This document shows, piece after piece, positions 22,102-33,480 of a DNA stretch of 64,000 nt. The position numbers and the translations under genes are program-made. The notes below the pieces were generated by a model, which saw only the letters and a list, made by a program, of their open reading frames with translations, did no database searches and was not told the origin of the DNA. Source of the stretch: Callorhinus ursinus. Its lineage: Eukaryota; Chordata; Mammalia; Carnivora; Otariidae. The DNA lies in assembly GCF_003265705.1 (NCBI RefSeq), contig NW_020312968.1, positions 7,446,137 through 7,510,136 of the forward strand. The letters are read 5' to 3'. Position 1 is the stretch's first letter, and every line of letters begins with the position of its first letter.

Positions 22102-22333
22102 TTAGAAAATCTTAGAAGTGAGAAATACTGAGACTGAAAGCTCTTCCTTTTCTTCCTTCTGTCTGTAGACTGGGAGCAGCTATAATTATCAGTGGAAGAA
22201 TTTATTCATAGAGGAATCTGTATGTATGTAAGATAATCTCAATATGAAAACATTTTACGTATGTTAGATGCTATAATTTGAGACATTACAACGTAGTAGT
22301 AAACCGCTTATACTGAGGTTCGGATACTGGCTT

Positions 22334-22531
22334 TTTTTTTTTTTAAGATCTTATTTATTTATTTGAGAGAGAGAGAATGAGAGATAGAGAGCATGAGAGG
22401 GAAGAGGGTCAGAGGGAGAAGCAGACTCCCTGCTGAGCAGGGAGCCCGATGCGGGACTCGATCCTGGGACTCCAGGATCATGACCTGAGCCGAAGGCAGT
22501 CACTTAACCAACTGAGCCACCCAGGCACCCT
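22334..22531 (-). mobile_element. CAN-SINE, long form
   Basis: TSD GGATACTGGCTT at about 22,322 and 22,532. Confidence 0.95.
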
Positions 22532-22594
22532 GGATACTGGCTTTACCATATATGACCAGTATGGTCTTGAGCAAGATATCAGCCTATTTGAGTT

Positions 22595-22796
22595 TCTTTT
22601 TTTATTTTTATTTTTTTAAAGATTTTATTTATTTATTTGACAGAGAGAGAGCACAAGCAGGGGGAGCAGCAGAGGGAGACAGAGAAGCAGGCTGTCTGCT
22701 GAGCAGGGAGCCTGATGTGGGACTCGATCCCAGGATCCCGGGATCATAACCTGAGCAGAAGGCAGACACGTAACTGACTGAGCCACCCAGGTGCCC
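22595..22796 (-). mobile_element. CAN-SINE, long form
   Basis: Complete minus copy ending GAGCCACCCAGGTGCCC. Confidence 0.93.
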
Positions 22797-22897
22797 TAAA
22801 AATATAATATAAATATTTTAAATAAATAGGTAAAAATATAAATATTTTAAATAAATATGTAAAAATATAATATAAATATTTTAAATAAATATGTAAC
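22797..22897. repeat. AT-only minisatellite, three units
   Basis: Three units of about 34, 29 and 34 bp of the form TAAAAATATAATATAAATAT plus TTTAAATAAATATG, directly at the head end of the SINE. Confidence 0.85.
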
Positions 22898-23034
22898 CTA
22901 AGTAGAAAAACATAAAGTGTAAAAATATAAAATATATTTTAAGAAGGATAATAACGCCTATATGCAGAAAAGAGTTAGAAGACGTAGGATAGACAGACAT
23001 AGCAGTCCTGAGATTGCCCCCCTTTGAAAGGCCT

Positions 23035-23295
23035 GCCTGAAAGTTTGGCAGTTTGGATTTGGGAAGGGTTCCCACCATTGTCTCATTAAGAGTTGCTTAC
23101 TGGGCTGAAATGTGCAAGTGATATGGTTTATGCCAAACACCTGATTTCCTTCGGGGAGTCTGGAATTTGAGACATGCTCACAGAGTGCCTGTCGGAGCAG
23201 TCCCCCATAAAAATCTTGGGCACTGGTCTTCCAGTGAGCTCTCCCTGCTAGACAACATCTTATGTGCTGAGCGTGTGGTGGGGGGAAATGGAGCA
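23035..23295 (+). mobile_element. Ancient ERV LTR-like fragment
   Basis: GTTTATGCCAAACACCTGA and the block CCCCCATAAAAATCTTGGGC resemble the polyadenylation-signal part of an old LTR. About 400 bp upstream of, and in the same orientation as, a pol remnant, so the two may belong together. Confidence 0.45.
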
Positions 23296-23689
23296 TGGCA
23301 CCTTTCTGAGCCTTTGAGAAAATAATTTGCCCTACCACTTCCTCTGCTTAAAAAATGCAATGTATTAATAGCTGACAAGAACCTGTTTGAGATCAAGACA
23401 TGAGGACAACAGGATGTACTCTTTTGTTTTCAAGGTAGAACTCTCATGCCTGGCTAATCAACTAGAAAGTTTGATATTTGCATGCCTCAGGAAGAAAAAA
23501 GATCCTAGATGGTTTTGGGGTTGTATTCTCTAGGTTTTATTTACCCAGGCTGGGTCCTTACATGCAAATTGAAGTATTTCTGCTGGGTCCTCCAGGTTTC
23601 AACCCCCTTCACTGTCATGTTTTTCAAAAATAGATGAAAACTTGAAGGCATATGTAGTTTTTGGTTACTGCTGCAGTTCTTATACTCAG
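23296..23689. other. Unclassified, possibly ERV internal sequence
   Basis: Lies between an LTR-like fragment and an ERVL-like pol remnant. No motif recognised. Confidence 0.35.
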
Positions 23690-25172
23690 TGACATACAAG
23701 ACTGCCGGATCTGTGCAGGCCCTTGGGCAGGAAAGCACTCTGTCTCGGGTCCAGGGTGATCACTCAGGCCATGTGAGCCTGCAGCCCCCACGGTATTGGA
23801 GCTCTCAATGGTAGGAAAAGATGCTGTATAGATTTGTGGCCAGTTCCAGTGGGGGATCACGATTCAGCGCCCTTGGTATGGAGAGTAAGGCCATGCTATC
23901 TGTAGTAGAGAATCACATGCCTTTGGAAAATGACTCCTGTCATTCTGTAAAGCTCTGGTCAGGATAGAAGGCAGGCCTATCAATTGGTCACCAAGTGATC
24001 ATGCAGTAAAACTTCTCATCGTGAACTGGGGCTGATCAACCAAGTCATAAATAAGTGGGTTCTATCAGCAATCCATCATAAAATGAAGGTGCTACATCCA
24101 GAATTGAGAATAAGCAGGACCAGAGTGTACAAGTAAGCTGCATGAGAGCAGGATCTCAGATTCCGCCCACCCCGTGGTCCCTCCAGCTCATGCTCATGGT
24201 TGTATGGGCATTCTGCAATTCTGCATGACCAACCAAAGAATGAGAAAAGGGTCAAGTTTGATTGGCAGATGGGTCCACCCCGCATGTGAGTGCAAGCTAA
24301 AAATGGATGGTATCTTCTTTTTTTTTTTCTAATATTTTATTTATTTATTTGACAGAGAGAAAGAGGGAGCACAAGCAGGGTGAGCGGCAGAGGGAGAGGG
24401 AGAGGCAGGCTCCTCGCCGTGTAAGGAGCCCGATGTGGGGCTCAATCCCAGGACCCTGGGATCATGACCTGAGCCGAAGGCAGACATTTAACCGACTGAG
24501 CCACCCAGGTACCCAGGATGGTATCTTTCCTAGAGCCCTCTCCGCAGCCTTAAAAGACAACAGCAAGGGAAAATCCTCCCAGTGGATAGAACTCTGAGTG
24601 GTGTACTCTGCGGAAGAGACGTAGCCTGAGGTTAGAATATATAAGAACTCATGGGCAGTGGCAGATGGCCTGGCCGGTTGAACAGGGGTCTGGAAGGAAA
24701 AAGGAGATTGGAAGGCTACAGACAAGGAGGTCTGGCATAGGGATATATGAATAGAAATACAGGAGTAGGCATGAAACGTCTCAAATACTAACATCTCTCA
24801 GAGAGCATCTACAGAAGAGGCAGTAAACAACCAAGTAGACAAAATGGCCTGGTCAGTTGAATGACGGCCAGCCCCTGTCATTGGCCATTTTATTGCTGGC
24901 ATGATAGACAAGTGAATCAAGTGTCCATGGTAGTGGGGACAGAGACTATGCAGGGAACAAGCGTTATTGATTTCCACTTACCAAGACAGCCACCGATGAA
25001 TGTCCAGCTGCCAGCCACAGATCTTAGGGAAGAAGTTGCGTATATTGGGTCCCGTTTATCTTGGAAGGGCCAGCTGTTTATTCTCAGGAATAGACACATC
25101 TCCTGAGCCTGGGTTTGCCTTTCCCTGCATTCTGAGCCTCAGCCAGCACCACTCTCTGAGGGCTTACGCCCC
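23690..25172 (+). pseudogene. Endogenous retrovirus pol remnant, ERVL type, broken
   Basis: Plus-strand sequence follows the order of the ERVL internal region: end of reverse transcriptase, then the RNase H part (near 24,560-24,700), then the start of integrase with its zinc-binding region (around 24,880-25,020). This rests on nucleotide similarity recalled from the family. It is not one open frame: stop codons and frameshifts are frequent, a CAN-SINE at 24,317-24,515 splits it, and gag, env and most of integrase are absent. It is an inert fossil. The class could be MaLR-related instead of ERVL proper. Confidence 0.7.
24317..24515 (-). mobile_element. CAN-SINE inside ERV pol remnant
   Basis: TSD GGATGGTATCTT at 24,305-24,316 and 24,516-24,527, perfect. 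It inserted after the provirus had been fixed. Confidence 0.96.
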
Positions 25173-25257
25173 CTGATGTGGGACTCGATCCCAGGACCCT
25201 GGGATCATGACCTGGGCCGAAGGCAGCCACTTAACTGACTGAGCCACCCAGGCGTCC
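25173..25257 (-). mobile_element. CAN-SINE head half only
   Basis: Head and adjacent tRNA-like part only (CTGATGTGGGACTCGATCCC to CCACCCAGGCGTCCC). Tail and CT-rich region are missing, and the ERV sequence stops at the same point. A deletion junction is likely. Confidence 0.88.
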
Positions 25258-25264
25258 CTGGAAA

Positions 25265-25692
25265 GATATATTTTTAAAAAATTCTTTATTTAAATTCAAT
25301 TTAGTTAACATATAATGTATTATTAGTTTCAAGGGTAGAATTAAGTGATTCATCAGTTGCATATAACACCCAGTGCTCATTACATCAAGTGCCCTCCTTA
25401 ACTGCCCATCACCCAGTTACCCCATCCCTCTACCCCTTCCCCTCCAGCAGCCCTCAGTTTGTTCCCTATATAGTTAGGAGTCTCTTATGGTTTGCTTCCC
25501 TCTGTTTTTATCTTATCTTATTTTTCCTTCCCTTTCCCTATGTTCATCTGTTTTGTTTCTTAAATTCCACACATGAGTGATATCAAATGGTATTTGTCTT
25601 TCTCTGACTGACTGGCTTCGCTTAGCATATTACCCTCTAGTTCCATCCATGTTGTTGCAAATGGCAATATTTCATTCTTTTTGCTGGCTTAT
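25265..25692 (-). mobile_element. Carnivore LINE-1 3' end, 5'-truncated
   Basis: Antisense L1 3' end: AATTTAGTTAACATATAATG, CACCCAGTGCTCATTACATC, then CTCTGACTGACTGGCTTCGC and TAGTTCCATCCATGTTGTTG. No reading frame survives. Confidence 0.85.
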
Positions 25693-26100
25693 GGAAAGAC
25701 ATCTTGACACTATTCCAGACTGGAGGATGAAAGAGACTTCAACTGTTATCTCATTACCTTTTCAGAGTGGGGTATTATTGGTTTAGACCTCCAGGGCCGA
25801 GACTTGTCTCAGAAGTCAAGCTAGATTATCATCTGTGCTTACAACTGATATTGCTGGGTACCAGTGTCCAACAGCAACATGGTGTCTAGGAATATCTATT
25901 GACAGGTCCTCTGCAGTCTATTTGCCTGAGGCCATATTAATCTCTATCTAAGGTGCTACATCTGGCCTGGCAGCAATGATCAGGCTACTACTCAGTTGAG
26001 TTTGAGTCTACAATCATCCCACCAGATTCATTCTACAGGTGCCAGACTGGTGAATTATTGGAAGTATGATGGAGACCAAATGCCTAAATCCTTTAGATGC
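25693..26100. other. Unclassified
   Basis: Between the L1 and the LTR. Possibly internal sequence of the neighbouring retroelement, not recognised. Confidence 0.35.
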
Positions 26101-27125
26101 TAGGATACAATGTTATTCGTTGCTTAACAAGGAGGTATGGGCCACACCTGCAGCCTCACACACCACCAAGCCATTTTCAGATACCAGTAGGGTGTCCTAC
26201 AAGTCAAATCAATTCTGACACTATCTACTTAGAGGTAGTGTCATATTCCACAGGTTAAAGGCTCAGTCCTACAAGACTGCCCCTTACCTCCCCACATTAG
26301 ATACCAATCACAAGTCAGCTTGTCACGTAGGCTTCAGACTGGCCAGCTATAGATGGGACGTTCCCAAGACCCTCAACTTAGGTTTGATTAATTTGCTAGA
26401 GGGGATCACAGAACTCAAAGAAACATCTTACTTACTAGATTACTGGTTGATTATAAAAGAATATAACTCAGGAGCAGCTAGATGCAAGAGATGCAGAGGG
26501 CAAGGTATGGGGCAAGGGAGGACGTGGAGCTTCCATGCTCTCTCTAGAGCAAGCCACTCTCCCCAAATCTCCATGTGTTCACCAACCTGGAAGCTCTCTG
26601 AACCCTGTCCTCTTGGGTTTTCATGGAGGCTTCATTACATAGGAATGATTGATTAAATTACTGGCCACTGGGGATTGATTCAACATCCGACCCCTCTCCT
26701 TTCCCCAGAGATCAGGAGGATGGATGGGACTGAAAGTTCCAACCCTCTAGTCATGTGGTTGCTTCCCCAGGTAACCAGCCTCCATCCTTAGGTTCAGTCT
26801 TAAAGATGACTTATTAATACAACCAGAGGCACTGTTGTCACTCTCATCACTTAGGAAATTCTAAGGGTTTTAGAAGCTCTGTGACAGGGGTGTATCGGTG
26901 GCTCAGTTGGTTAAGCATCTGCCTTTAGCTCAGGTCGGGTCTCAGGGTCCTAGGATCGAGACCCACATCAGGCTCCCTGCTCAGTGGCAAGTCTGCTTTT
27001 CCCTCTCCCTCTGTGATCCCTCTCACTCTCTTTCAAATAAATAAATAAAAATCTTAAAAAAAAAAAGCTCTGTGCTAGAAATGGGGACAAAGACCAAACA
27101 TATATTATTATAAATCACAATATCA
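26100..27125 (-). mobile_element. MER21-like LTR, split by a SINE
   Basis: On the minus strand the element starts near 27,125 (TGTGATATTGTGATTTATAA) and runs to about 26,100 through CCCCATTTCTAGCACAGAGC and the reverse of GGTTTGATTAATTTGCTAGA. Family assignment is from memory. Its orientation is opposite to the pol remnant, so it is not that provirus's 3' LTR. Confidence 0.6.
26887..27066 (+). mobile_element. CAN-SINE inside the LTR
   Basis: AGCTCTGTG repeats at about 26,875 and 27,067. The head is diverged (GGGGTGTATCGGTGGCTCAG). Confidence 0.93.
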
Positions 27126-27359
27126 CAGCTAACATTAGGTGGGAGACTGCTGTCTCATTTCCAGGGCCCATCAACCGGATGTTGGTGACATACTGGTAGA
27201 ACGAACTGGTCTGAAGCATTCGGTTTGATCCAGTAATTTTTATATCTATGTTCTCTTTCCTGGGGCCACCAAAAATCACCAGTACCATGTGGAAAGGGAA
27301 AAATACACATTCTCTTTTCTCTTCTCTGCTTTCGTATTTACCCTCCTTCTGTCTCTTTT

Positions 27360-27990
27360 CCACATAGCAGCTAGAATGACCCATCATAAAATACAAGTCA
27401 GATGGTGATACTGCCCTTCTGAAAAGCCTCCTTCTGGTGGGTTCCCATGACTCTTAGAAGACAATTCAAAACCCCTCCTGTGGCCTCCAAGCCTTTACGT
27501 GGTTTGACACCAGCTAACGTCCTGGACTTCGCTCCACCATCTCCCCTGATCACCTCCCTCACCCACAGTGGCCTCCTAGCTGTTTCTAACACATGGAGCA
27601 CATTCCCTCTCCAGGGCTTTTGCATTTCCTGTTCTGTTTTCCTGGAAAACTCTTTCCCCAGATGCTTGCATGACTCGCTCCTTCACTTCATTCTGGTGTC
27701 TGTTCAAGTGCTTTTTCTCAGCCAAGCCTTCCCTAACTCTCCTCTGTCATAAAAGCTCCCCATTGCTCTTTTTCTCTTTCCCCTACTGCATTTTTCTTTC
27801 TGGCACTTGTTACATGGTGACATTATATCAAATAATTGCTTGTTTACCTGTTTATTGTCTTCCTCCCCCACCTCAACAAGAAAGCTCATTCCACGTGGCT
27901 GGCTTTGTTTTGTTCCTTGTTATGTCTCCAGCTCCTGGAACAAGGCCTGGCATACAGTGAAAACTCAATATAGATTTGTTGAATAAATAA
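27360..27990 (+). repeat. L2 LINE, long 3' segment
   Basis: About 630 bp in L2 order: CACAGTGGCCTCCTAGCTG, TCCAGGGCTTTTGCATTTCC, TCCCTAACTCTCC, TGTCTCCAGCTCCTGGAACA, and the end TTTGTTGAATAAATAAATG. Confidence 0.85.
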
Positions 27991-28039
27991 ATGCACCCTC
28001 AGTTGTCTTTCTTTTCCTTCGTGAGGAATCATGGACTCT

Positions 28040-28236
28040 TTTTTTTTTTAAAGATTTTATTTATTTATTTGACACAGAGAGACACAGCGAGAGAGGGAAC
28101 ACAAGCAGGGGGAGTAGGAGAGGGAGAAGCAGGCTTCCCATGGAGCAGGGAGCACAACGTGGGGCTCGATCCCAGGACCCTGGGATCATGACCTGAGCCG
28201 AAGGCAGACGCTTAACGACTGAGCCACCCAGGCACA
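28040..28236 (-). mobile_element. CAN-SINE, long form
   Basis: Complete minus copy, T run to GAGCCACCCAGGCACACC. Confidence 0.94.
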
Positions 28237-28374
28237 CCTCCTTCCTAATTTTAAGTGCCTATTTGCTGCAGCTATATTCAAGGAAGATCCCCTTGTCAAA
28301 TAGAAATACAAGGGCTTGAACTTTAAAGCTTTTATGGTCCGTTCTGCCTGTCACTGCCAGGTCCAGTCCTTCTT

Positions 28375-28575
28375 TTTTTTTTTTTTTTTTTTAAGATTTT
28401 ATTTATTTATTTGACAGAGAGAGCGAAAGAGCACAAGCAGGGGGAGCAGCAGAGGGAGAGGAGGAAGCAGGCCCCCTTCTGAGCAGGGAGCCCGATGCGG
28501 GACTCGATCCCAGGACCCTGGGATCATGACCTGAGCCGAAAGCTCAGCTTAACCATCTGAGCCACCCAGGTGCCC
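28375..28575 (-). mobile_element. CAN-SINE, long form
   Basis: TSD AGGTCCAGTCCTTCTT at 28,359-28,374 and 28,576-28,591. Confidence 0.96.
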
Positions 28576-28591
28576 AGGTCCAGTCCTTCTT

Positions 28592-29035
28592 GCTACAGGT
28601 TACCTTGGGAGTTCTTAACACGGACTTGGTGAACTTCAGTGAAATTAATGGGTGGGATTCTGGGGGCTCAAGAATCTCCTGAAATAGAGCCAGAATTGGG
28701 TGTTCATATTTCTGGATTTTGCAGGGGCCCCACACCACCTCCAGAGGTTAAAAATTCCTCAAATAGTGGTGGTTATTGCTCTTCACCATGCTTTCATCCA
28801 CTCTTTGTTGCCATATATTGGGCAGAGATTGGAGGAGTAGCAGAGGCCTGAACTTCTCCCTTCTCTTCCTTAGGAGGGTGTAATAACATGAAAAAAGTAC
28901 AGTCACTGTGAAAGTTGACCATAAATACTAAAGAATGAAAACCTAGATCAATCTAGCTGTTCAACCCTCTTCCCAGCTGCCTCCAGTTCTTTATGGAATG
29001 GTATGCCATGCACATTCACACATATTGAAGTCCGT
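28592..29035. other. No feature recognised
   Basis: Unique sequence without exon signals. Confidence 0.5.
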
Positions 29036-29105
29036 TCATCCATCCATCTGCCTGTCCATCCATCTATCCATCCATCCATCCATCCATCCTTCTACTCATT
29101 CATCC
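29036..29105. repeat. (ATCC)n microsatellite
   Basis: Interrupted CATC/CATCC tetranucleotide array. The longest pure stretch is about 29,066-29,089. Confidence 0.9.
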
Positions 29106-29269
29106 AAAAAATTTCCCGCAGCATGTCATTCTCAAATGAGTGAGACATACTCTGTTTTTGTTTTTTTTTCCACATTCTGATCCCAGTGACATAATTCCTC
29201 TTTCAGATAGGCTTTCTTCCCTGTTATCTTTACTGCAATTCTGATCTTGGATATTAAGAATAATGTCTT

Positions 29270-29470
29270 GGGGTGCCTGGGTGGCTCAGTCATTAAGTGG
29301 CTGCTTTTGGCTCAGGTCATGATCCCGGGGTCCTGGGATCGAGCCCCACGTTGTGCTCCCTGCTCCATGGGAAGCCTGCTTCTCCCTCTCCCACTCCCCC
29401 TGCTTGTGTTCCCTCTCTCACTGTGTCTCTCTCTGTCAAATAAATAAATAAATAAAATCTTAAAAAAAAA
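29270..29470 (+). mobile_element. CAN-SINE, long form
   Basis: TSD AAGAATAATGTCTT at 29,256-29,269 and 29,471-29,484, perfect. Confidence 0.97.
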
Positions 29471-29775
29471 AAGAATAATGTCTTCAGCCCATAACGATTC
29501 CATAGCATTGTTCCACATGCTTTGGGACATGGTTAATACTCACTGGTTGGAGTAAAAATGAAAAAAAGATACTTGCTTCTTCTTGCAATGAAAATAACTT
29601 TATTTTTCCTGTTTAATGAAATAATGCTATAAAATTCACACTTTACTAAAGATAAAATAGTCAATTGAAATTAATTCTAGTCTTGCCTGGAGGCCATCCA
29701 TCACTAGTGATATTTTGGTATATTTATTTTCAGATTTTTTTCAGTTCCCACACATACCTGTACGCATTTACTTTA

Positions 29776-29985
29776 TTTTTTTTTTTTAAAGATTTTATTT
29801 ATTTATTTGACAGAGAGAGACAGCGAGAGAAGGGACACAGCAGGGGGAGTGTGAGAGGGAGAAGCAGGCTTCCCGCCGAGCAGGGAGCCCCATGAGGGGC
29901 TCGATGCGTGACTCGATCCCAGGACCCTGGGATCATGACCTGAGCCGAAGGCAGATGCTTAACGACTGAGCCACCCAGGCACTCC
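29776..29985 (-). mobile_element. CAN-SINE, long form
   Basis: TSD CTGTACGCATTTACTTTA / CTGTACACATTTACTTTA. Confidence 0.95.
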
Positions 29986-30192
29986 TGTACACATTTACTT
30001 TAAAAAGGGGGGATTATACTTAAGATGATATTTTAGAGTTTGCTTTACCGTTTCATGTATAATAGACATGTTTCATGAAATATACATTTGTGTTATTATT
30101 TAATGGCTATAGAGTCTAATATATTGACAAAACATTTTTTAAAAACTCATAATAAAAACTTATTTTTAAAACTTTGTTTTTATTATTTTTTA

Positions 30193-30356
30193 TTAAAGAT
30201 TTTATTTATTTATTTGACAGAGAGAGACCTAGAGAGAAAGGGAACACAATCAGGGGGGCTGAGCAGGAAGCCCGATGCGGGGCTCGATCCCAGGACTCTG
30301 GGATCATGACCTGAGTTGAAGGCAGACGCTTAACAACTGAGCCACCCAAGTGCCCC
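30193..30356 (-). mobile_element. CAN-SINE, internally deleted
   Basis: About 30 bp of the CT-rich region is missing (CAGGGGGGCTGAGCAGGAAG). Flanked by TTTTTATTATTTTTTA on both sides. Confidence 0.93.
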
Positions 30357-30370
30357 TATTTTTATTATTT

Positions 30371-30466
30371 TTTAAAGTAGGCTCCACGCCCAACGTGGGG
30401 TTTGAACTCATGACCCTGACATCAGGCCTTGTATCCTCTACTGACTGAGCCAGTCAGGCAACCCCC
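30371..30466 (-). mobile_element. Short tRNA-type SINE
   Basis: AAAGTAGGCTCCACGCCC to GAGCCAGTCAGGCAACCCC. Confidence 0.88.
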
Positions 30467-30859
30467 CCAAAATTTTTAAAAATAACTTCTGAAAAATTTG
30501 CCTATTGAAAAAAAAAACCCTCCCATTGATGGGCATTGAGATCATTTCCTTCCTCCCACCATTATTATAAACAGTACTGGGGGAATATCCATGTACAAAC
30601 ACCCATGTACACTTGTCTGAGTATGTCTGTAGGATACAGTCTGGGTTTTGGTGTTTCTTTTTTTTCTGTAAAATATCAGTTGCTTAGATAATCTCTAAGG
30701 TTCCTTCTATCTCAGAATCCACATTATGGAAGGTATCTTAAGTTGTAATTTGATTTTCTTATTTTTGTATAAACATACTTTAGACATCCCAGATTAAGAA
30801 AAAAAAGTATGCTATTTTTTAAGGCTTTTGTTTGTTTGCTGTTTTTTGTTTTGTTTTGT

Positions 30860-30955
30860 TTTTTAAAATACCCTCCATGCCCAATGTGGTGCTTGAACTC
30901 ATGACCCTGAGATCAAGAGTCACATGCTCTATGAACTGAGCCAGCCAGGCACCCC
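30860..30955 (-). mobile_element. Short tRNA-type SINE
   Basis: AAAATACCCTCCATGCCC to GAGCCAGCCAGGCACCCC. Confidence 0.88.
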
Positions 30956-30965
30956 TGTTTGATAT

Positions 30966-31167
30966 TTATTTATTTATTTAAAGATTTTATTTATTTACTT
31001 GAGATAGAGAGGGAGCATGAATAGGGGGAGAGGCAGAGGGAGAGAGAAAGGGAGAAGCAAATTCTCTACTGAGCAGCGAGCCTGATGTGGGGCTTGATCC
31101 CAGGCTCCTGGGATCATGACCTGAGCTGAAGGTAGACGTTTAACCAACTGAGCCACCCAGGTGCCCC
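30966..31167 (-). mobile_element. CAN-SINE, long form
   Basis: Minus copy 11 bp after a short SINE. Ends GAGCCACCCAGGTGCCCC. Confidence 0.93.
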
Positions 31168-31535
31168 TTTTGTAAAGTAAAAAATAAAATAAAAAAAAAA
31201 TTAATTAAAATAAAAGAAACCCAAACTTTTAGAGATCACTAGAGATTCACTTTGTAGTATGTTTTATTGCCAAATTATTAGTCACCAGTTAATCTTTTCA
31301 CTTAGTTTAAATCTGATATTATCATGTAAATTTATTTAACTAATTTCATTCACCAGTGAGGTCTCTCTGAATCTCCTCTGGGAGAATAATGTTCTTTATA
31401 TATATTTTCAAGTTTTAACAGTTCAATTTTTCTCTTCTCCTGTAAGTGTAATTATAGCTCTTGAAGAAGAGAGAGGTTGAATTGGTAAATTCTTGGAATT
31501 ATAATTAAAGAGTGTTAGTAGGTTTTCTGCCTAAA
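31168..31535. other. No feature recognised
   Basis: AT-rich. Confidence 0.45.
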
Positions 31536-31539
31536 TTAA

Positions 31540-32455
31540 GGGAAATTATACACAACAACTGGACTGTACTCTTCATTCTTCATGTCTTGAAAGACAGAGG
31601 AAGGCTAACAGGCTGTTCCAGATTAAGAGGAACTAAAAAGAGGCACCAACCAAAGGCAATGCACAAAGGTTTGATCCTGAATTCTGGATTTGGGTAAGAT
31701 ACTACAAAGGACGTTGTTGGGCCAATTGGCAGTTTGAATAGGAACTGTGTATGCTAAAAATTCCTAAATTTGATAATTGTGTTGTTATGTAAAAAAGTCC
31801 CCATTCCCATGAGATCCATACTGAAGTAGTCAGTGGTAAAAGGGAATGATGTCTGCTGTTTACTTTCAAATGGTCCAGAAAAAATACATATAACTGTGTG
31901 GATAGACAGAGTGCTGAGCAAATATGACCGAGTGTTAACAATAGATGTATCTGGGTGAAGGGTCCACAGGAGTCCTCAGACTATTCTTTTTTTTTTGATT
32001 TTTTATTGTTATGTTAATCACCATATATTACATAATTTGTTTTGGTGTAGTGTTCCATGATTCATTGTTTGTGCATAACACCCAGTGCTCCACGCAGAAC
32101 GTGCCCTCTTTAATACCCATCACCAGGCTAACCCATCCCCCTACCCTCCTCCCCTCTAGAACCCTCAGTTTGTTTTTCAGAGTCCATCGTCTCTCATGGT
32201 TCGTCTCCCCCTCTGACTTACTCCCCTTCATTCTTCCTCTCCTGCTATCTTCTTCTTTTTCTTTTTTCTTAAAATATGTTGCGTTATTTGTTTCAGAAGT
32301 ACCGATCTGTGATTCAACAGTCTTGCACAACTCACAGCGCTCACCGTAGCACATCCCCTCCCCGATGTCCATCACCCAGCCACCCCTCATACTATTCTCG
32401 CAAGTTCTGTAAGTTTGAATGGTTTCAAAATGAGAAGCAAAAAGGAAAAAAAAAT
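31540..32455 (+). repeat. Old LINE-1 (L1M type) 3' end, interrupted by a younger L1
   Basis: Left part: GACAGAGGAAGGCTAACAGG, AGGACGTTGTTGGGCCAATT, TCTGGGTGAAGGGTCCACAG. It resumes after the young L1 with TGTAAGTTTGAATGGTTTCA and an A-rich end. Confidence 0.8.
31988..32389 (-). mobile_element. Young carnivore LINE-1 3' end, 5'-truncated
   Basis: Antisense 400-bp insertion with a T run at the left, then TTGTTATGTTAATCACCATA, GTGCTCCACGCAGAACGTGC and TCCATCACCCAGCCACCCC. Direct repeat ACTATTCT at 31,980-31,987 and 32,390-32,397 is the likely TSD. Low divergence suggests recent insertion. Confidence 0.9.
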
Positions 32456-32622
32456 CCTTCAGAGCACCATTTTCTTTTCTTTAACGAGGAATTTTTTCAC
32501 ATTCTATGTATTAGGCTCCCATTTGTAATCTGTAGGGTCTGATCAAAGACAATTATAGCTGTAGAATTTCAGTCAAATGTAACGTGAGGCCTCTTCCCCC
32601 ATTTATGTTTCACACTAAATTT

Positions 32623-32708
32623 TCTTTTTTTTTTTTTTTAAGTTTATTGATTTAAGTAATCTCTACCCCTGATGTGGGACTCCTCCAACTGAGCCAGCCA
32701 GGCGCCCC
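32623..32708 (-). mobile_element. Short tRNA-type SINE, internally deleted
   Basis: AAGTAATCTCTACCCCTGATG joins directly to CTCCAACTGAGCCAGCCAGG. The middle of the body is lost. Confidence 0.88.
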
Positions 32709-32829
32709 ACCCACCACATTTTCTGTACACTGAAAGGTAGTCAAGGAAAATGTCAAAATACAAAAAAATTAAAAAGACAAAGGCGCTTAACTGGCAAAGG
32801 AAGAATGAGTCACTGTTTTTCTCAGCAGT

Positions 32830-33480
32830 TTTTTTACCTCATTATGAAAAATTTAAACCTCAAGAAAAATAGAATAGTAAAATAAACAGCTATATGTATA
32901 TCCGTAACCTAGAGTTAACAATTGTCAGTATATTGTCACATATGCTTATTATTTTTTGCTCATATATTTCATTTTATTTATTATTTATGAATTAGTTTTT
33001 TGCTAACATTTTATTTTATTTTTTAGACTTTACTTATTTGTCAGAGAGAGAGAGAGAGAGCACAAGCAGGGGGAGCGGCAGGCAGAGGGAGAAGCAGGCT
33101 CCCTGCTGAGCAAAGATTCCCAATGTGGGACTAGATCCCACGATCCTGGGCTCATGACCTGAGTGGAAGGCGGACACTAACCCCCACTGAGCCTCTCAGG
33201 CATCCCGCTAACATATTTTAAAGATGTCACAGGGAAGCTCTAAAAACAAGAACATTTTTCTTTATAACTACAATACCATCATCATCCCTGACAAAAATTA
33301 ACAATAATTCCTTAATGTTACCTAATTCCTAGTCTATATTCAAAATTTCGCATTTGATCCCAAATATACCTTTCATTGATTCATTCAAATGAGGATTGGG
33401 TCAAGAACCACACTTAGTGCACTTAGTGTGTATTTTAAGTCTCTTTTCATCTAGAACTGTCTTCTTCCTTGCTCTGGGTT
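32830..33480 (-). repeat. Old LINE fragment split by a SINE
   Basis: ATTAACAATAATTCCTTAAT, ATATTCAAAATTTCGCATTT and TAAGTCTCTTTTCATCTAGA follow the order of an old L1 3' region. Confidence 0.55.
33018..33205 (-). mobile_element. CAN-SINE, long form
   Basis: TSD GCTAACATTTTATTT / GCTAACATATTTTA on either side. Confidence 0.94.

Larger units (their letters stand above)
29700..30630 (-). repeat. Old LINE-1-like fragment split by three SINEs
   Basis: Between SINEs the pieces read in order: TTTGCTTTACCGTTTCATGT, TTATTTAATGGCTATAGAG, then TTGATGGGCATTGAGATCA and GAATATCCATGTACAAACAC. This order is that of an antisense old L1 3' region. Confidence 0.6.

Noticed and set aside
29036..29105. CRISPR-like regular repeats
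   Set aside because: This is an (ATCC)n microsatellite. There are no spacers, and the genome is mammalian.
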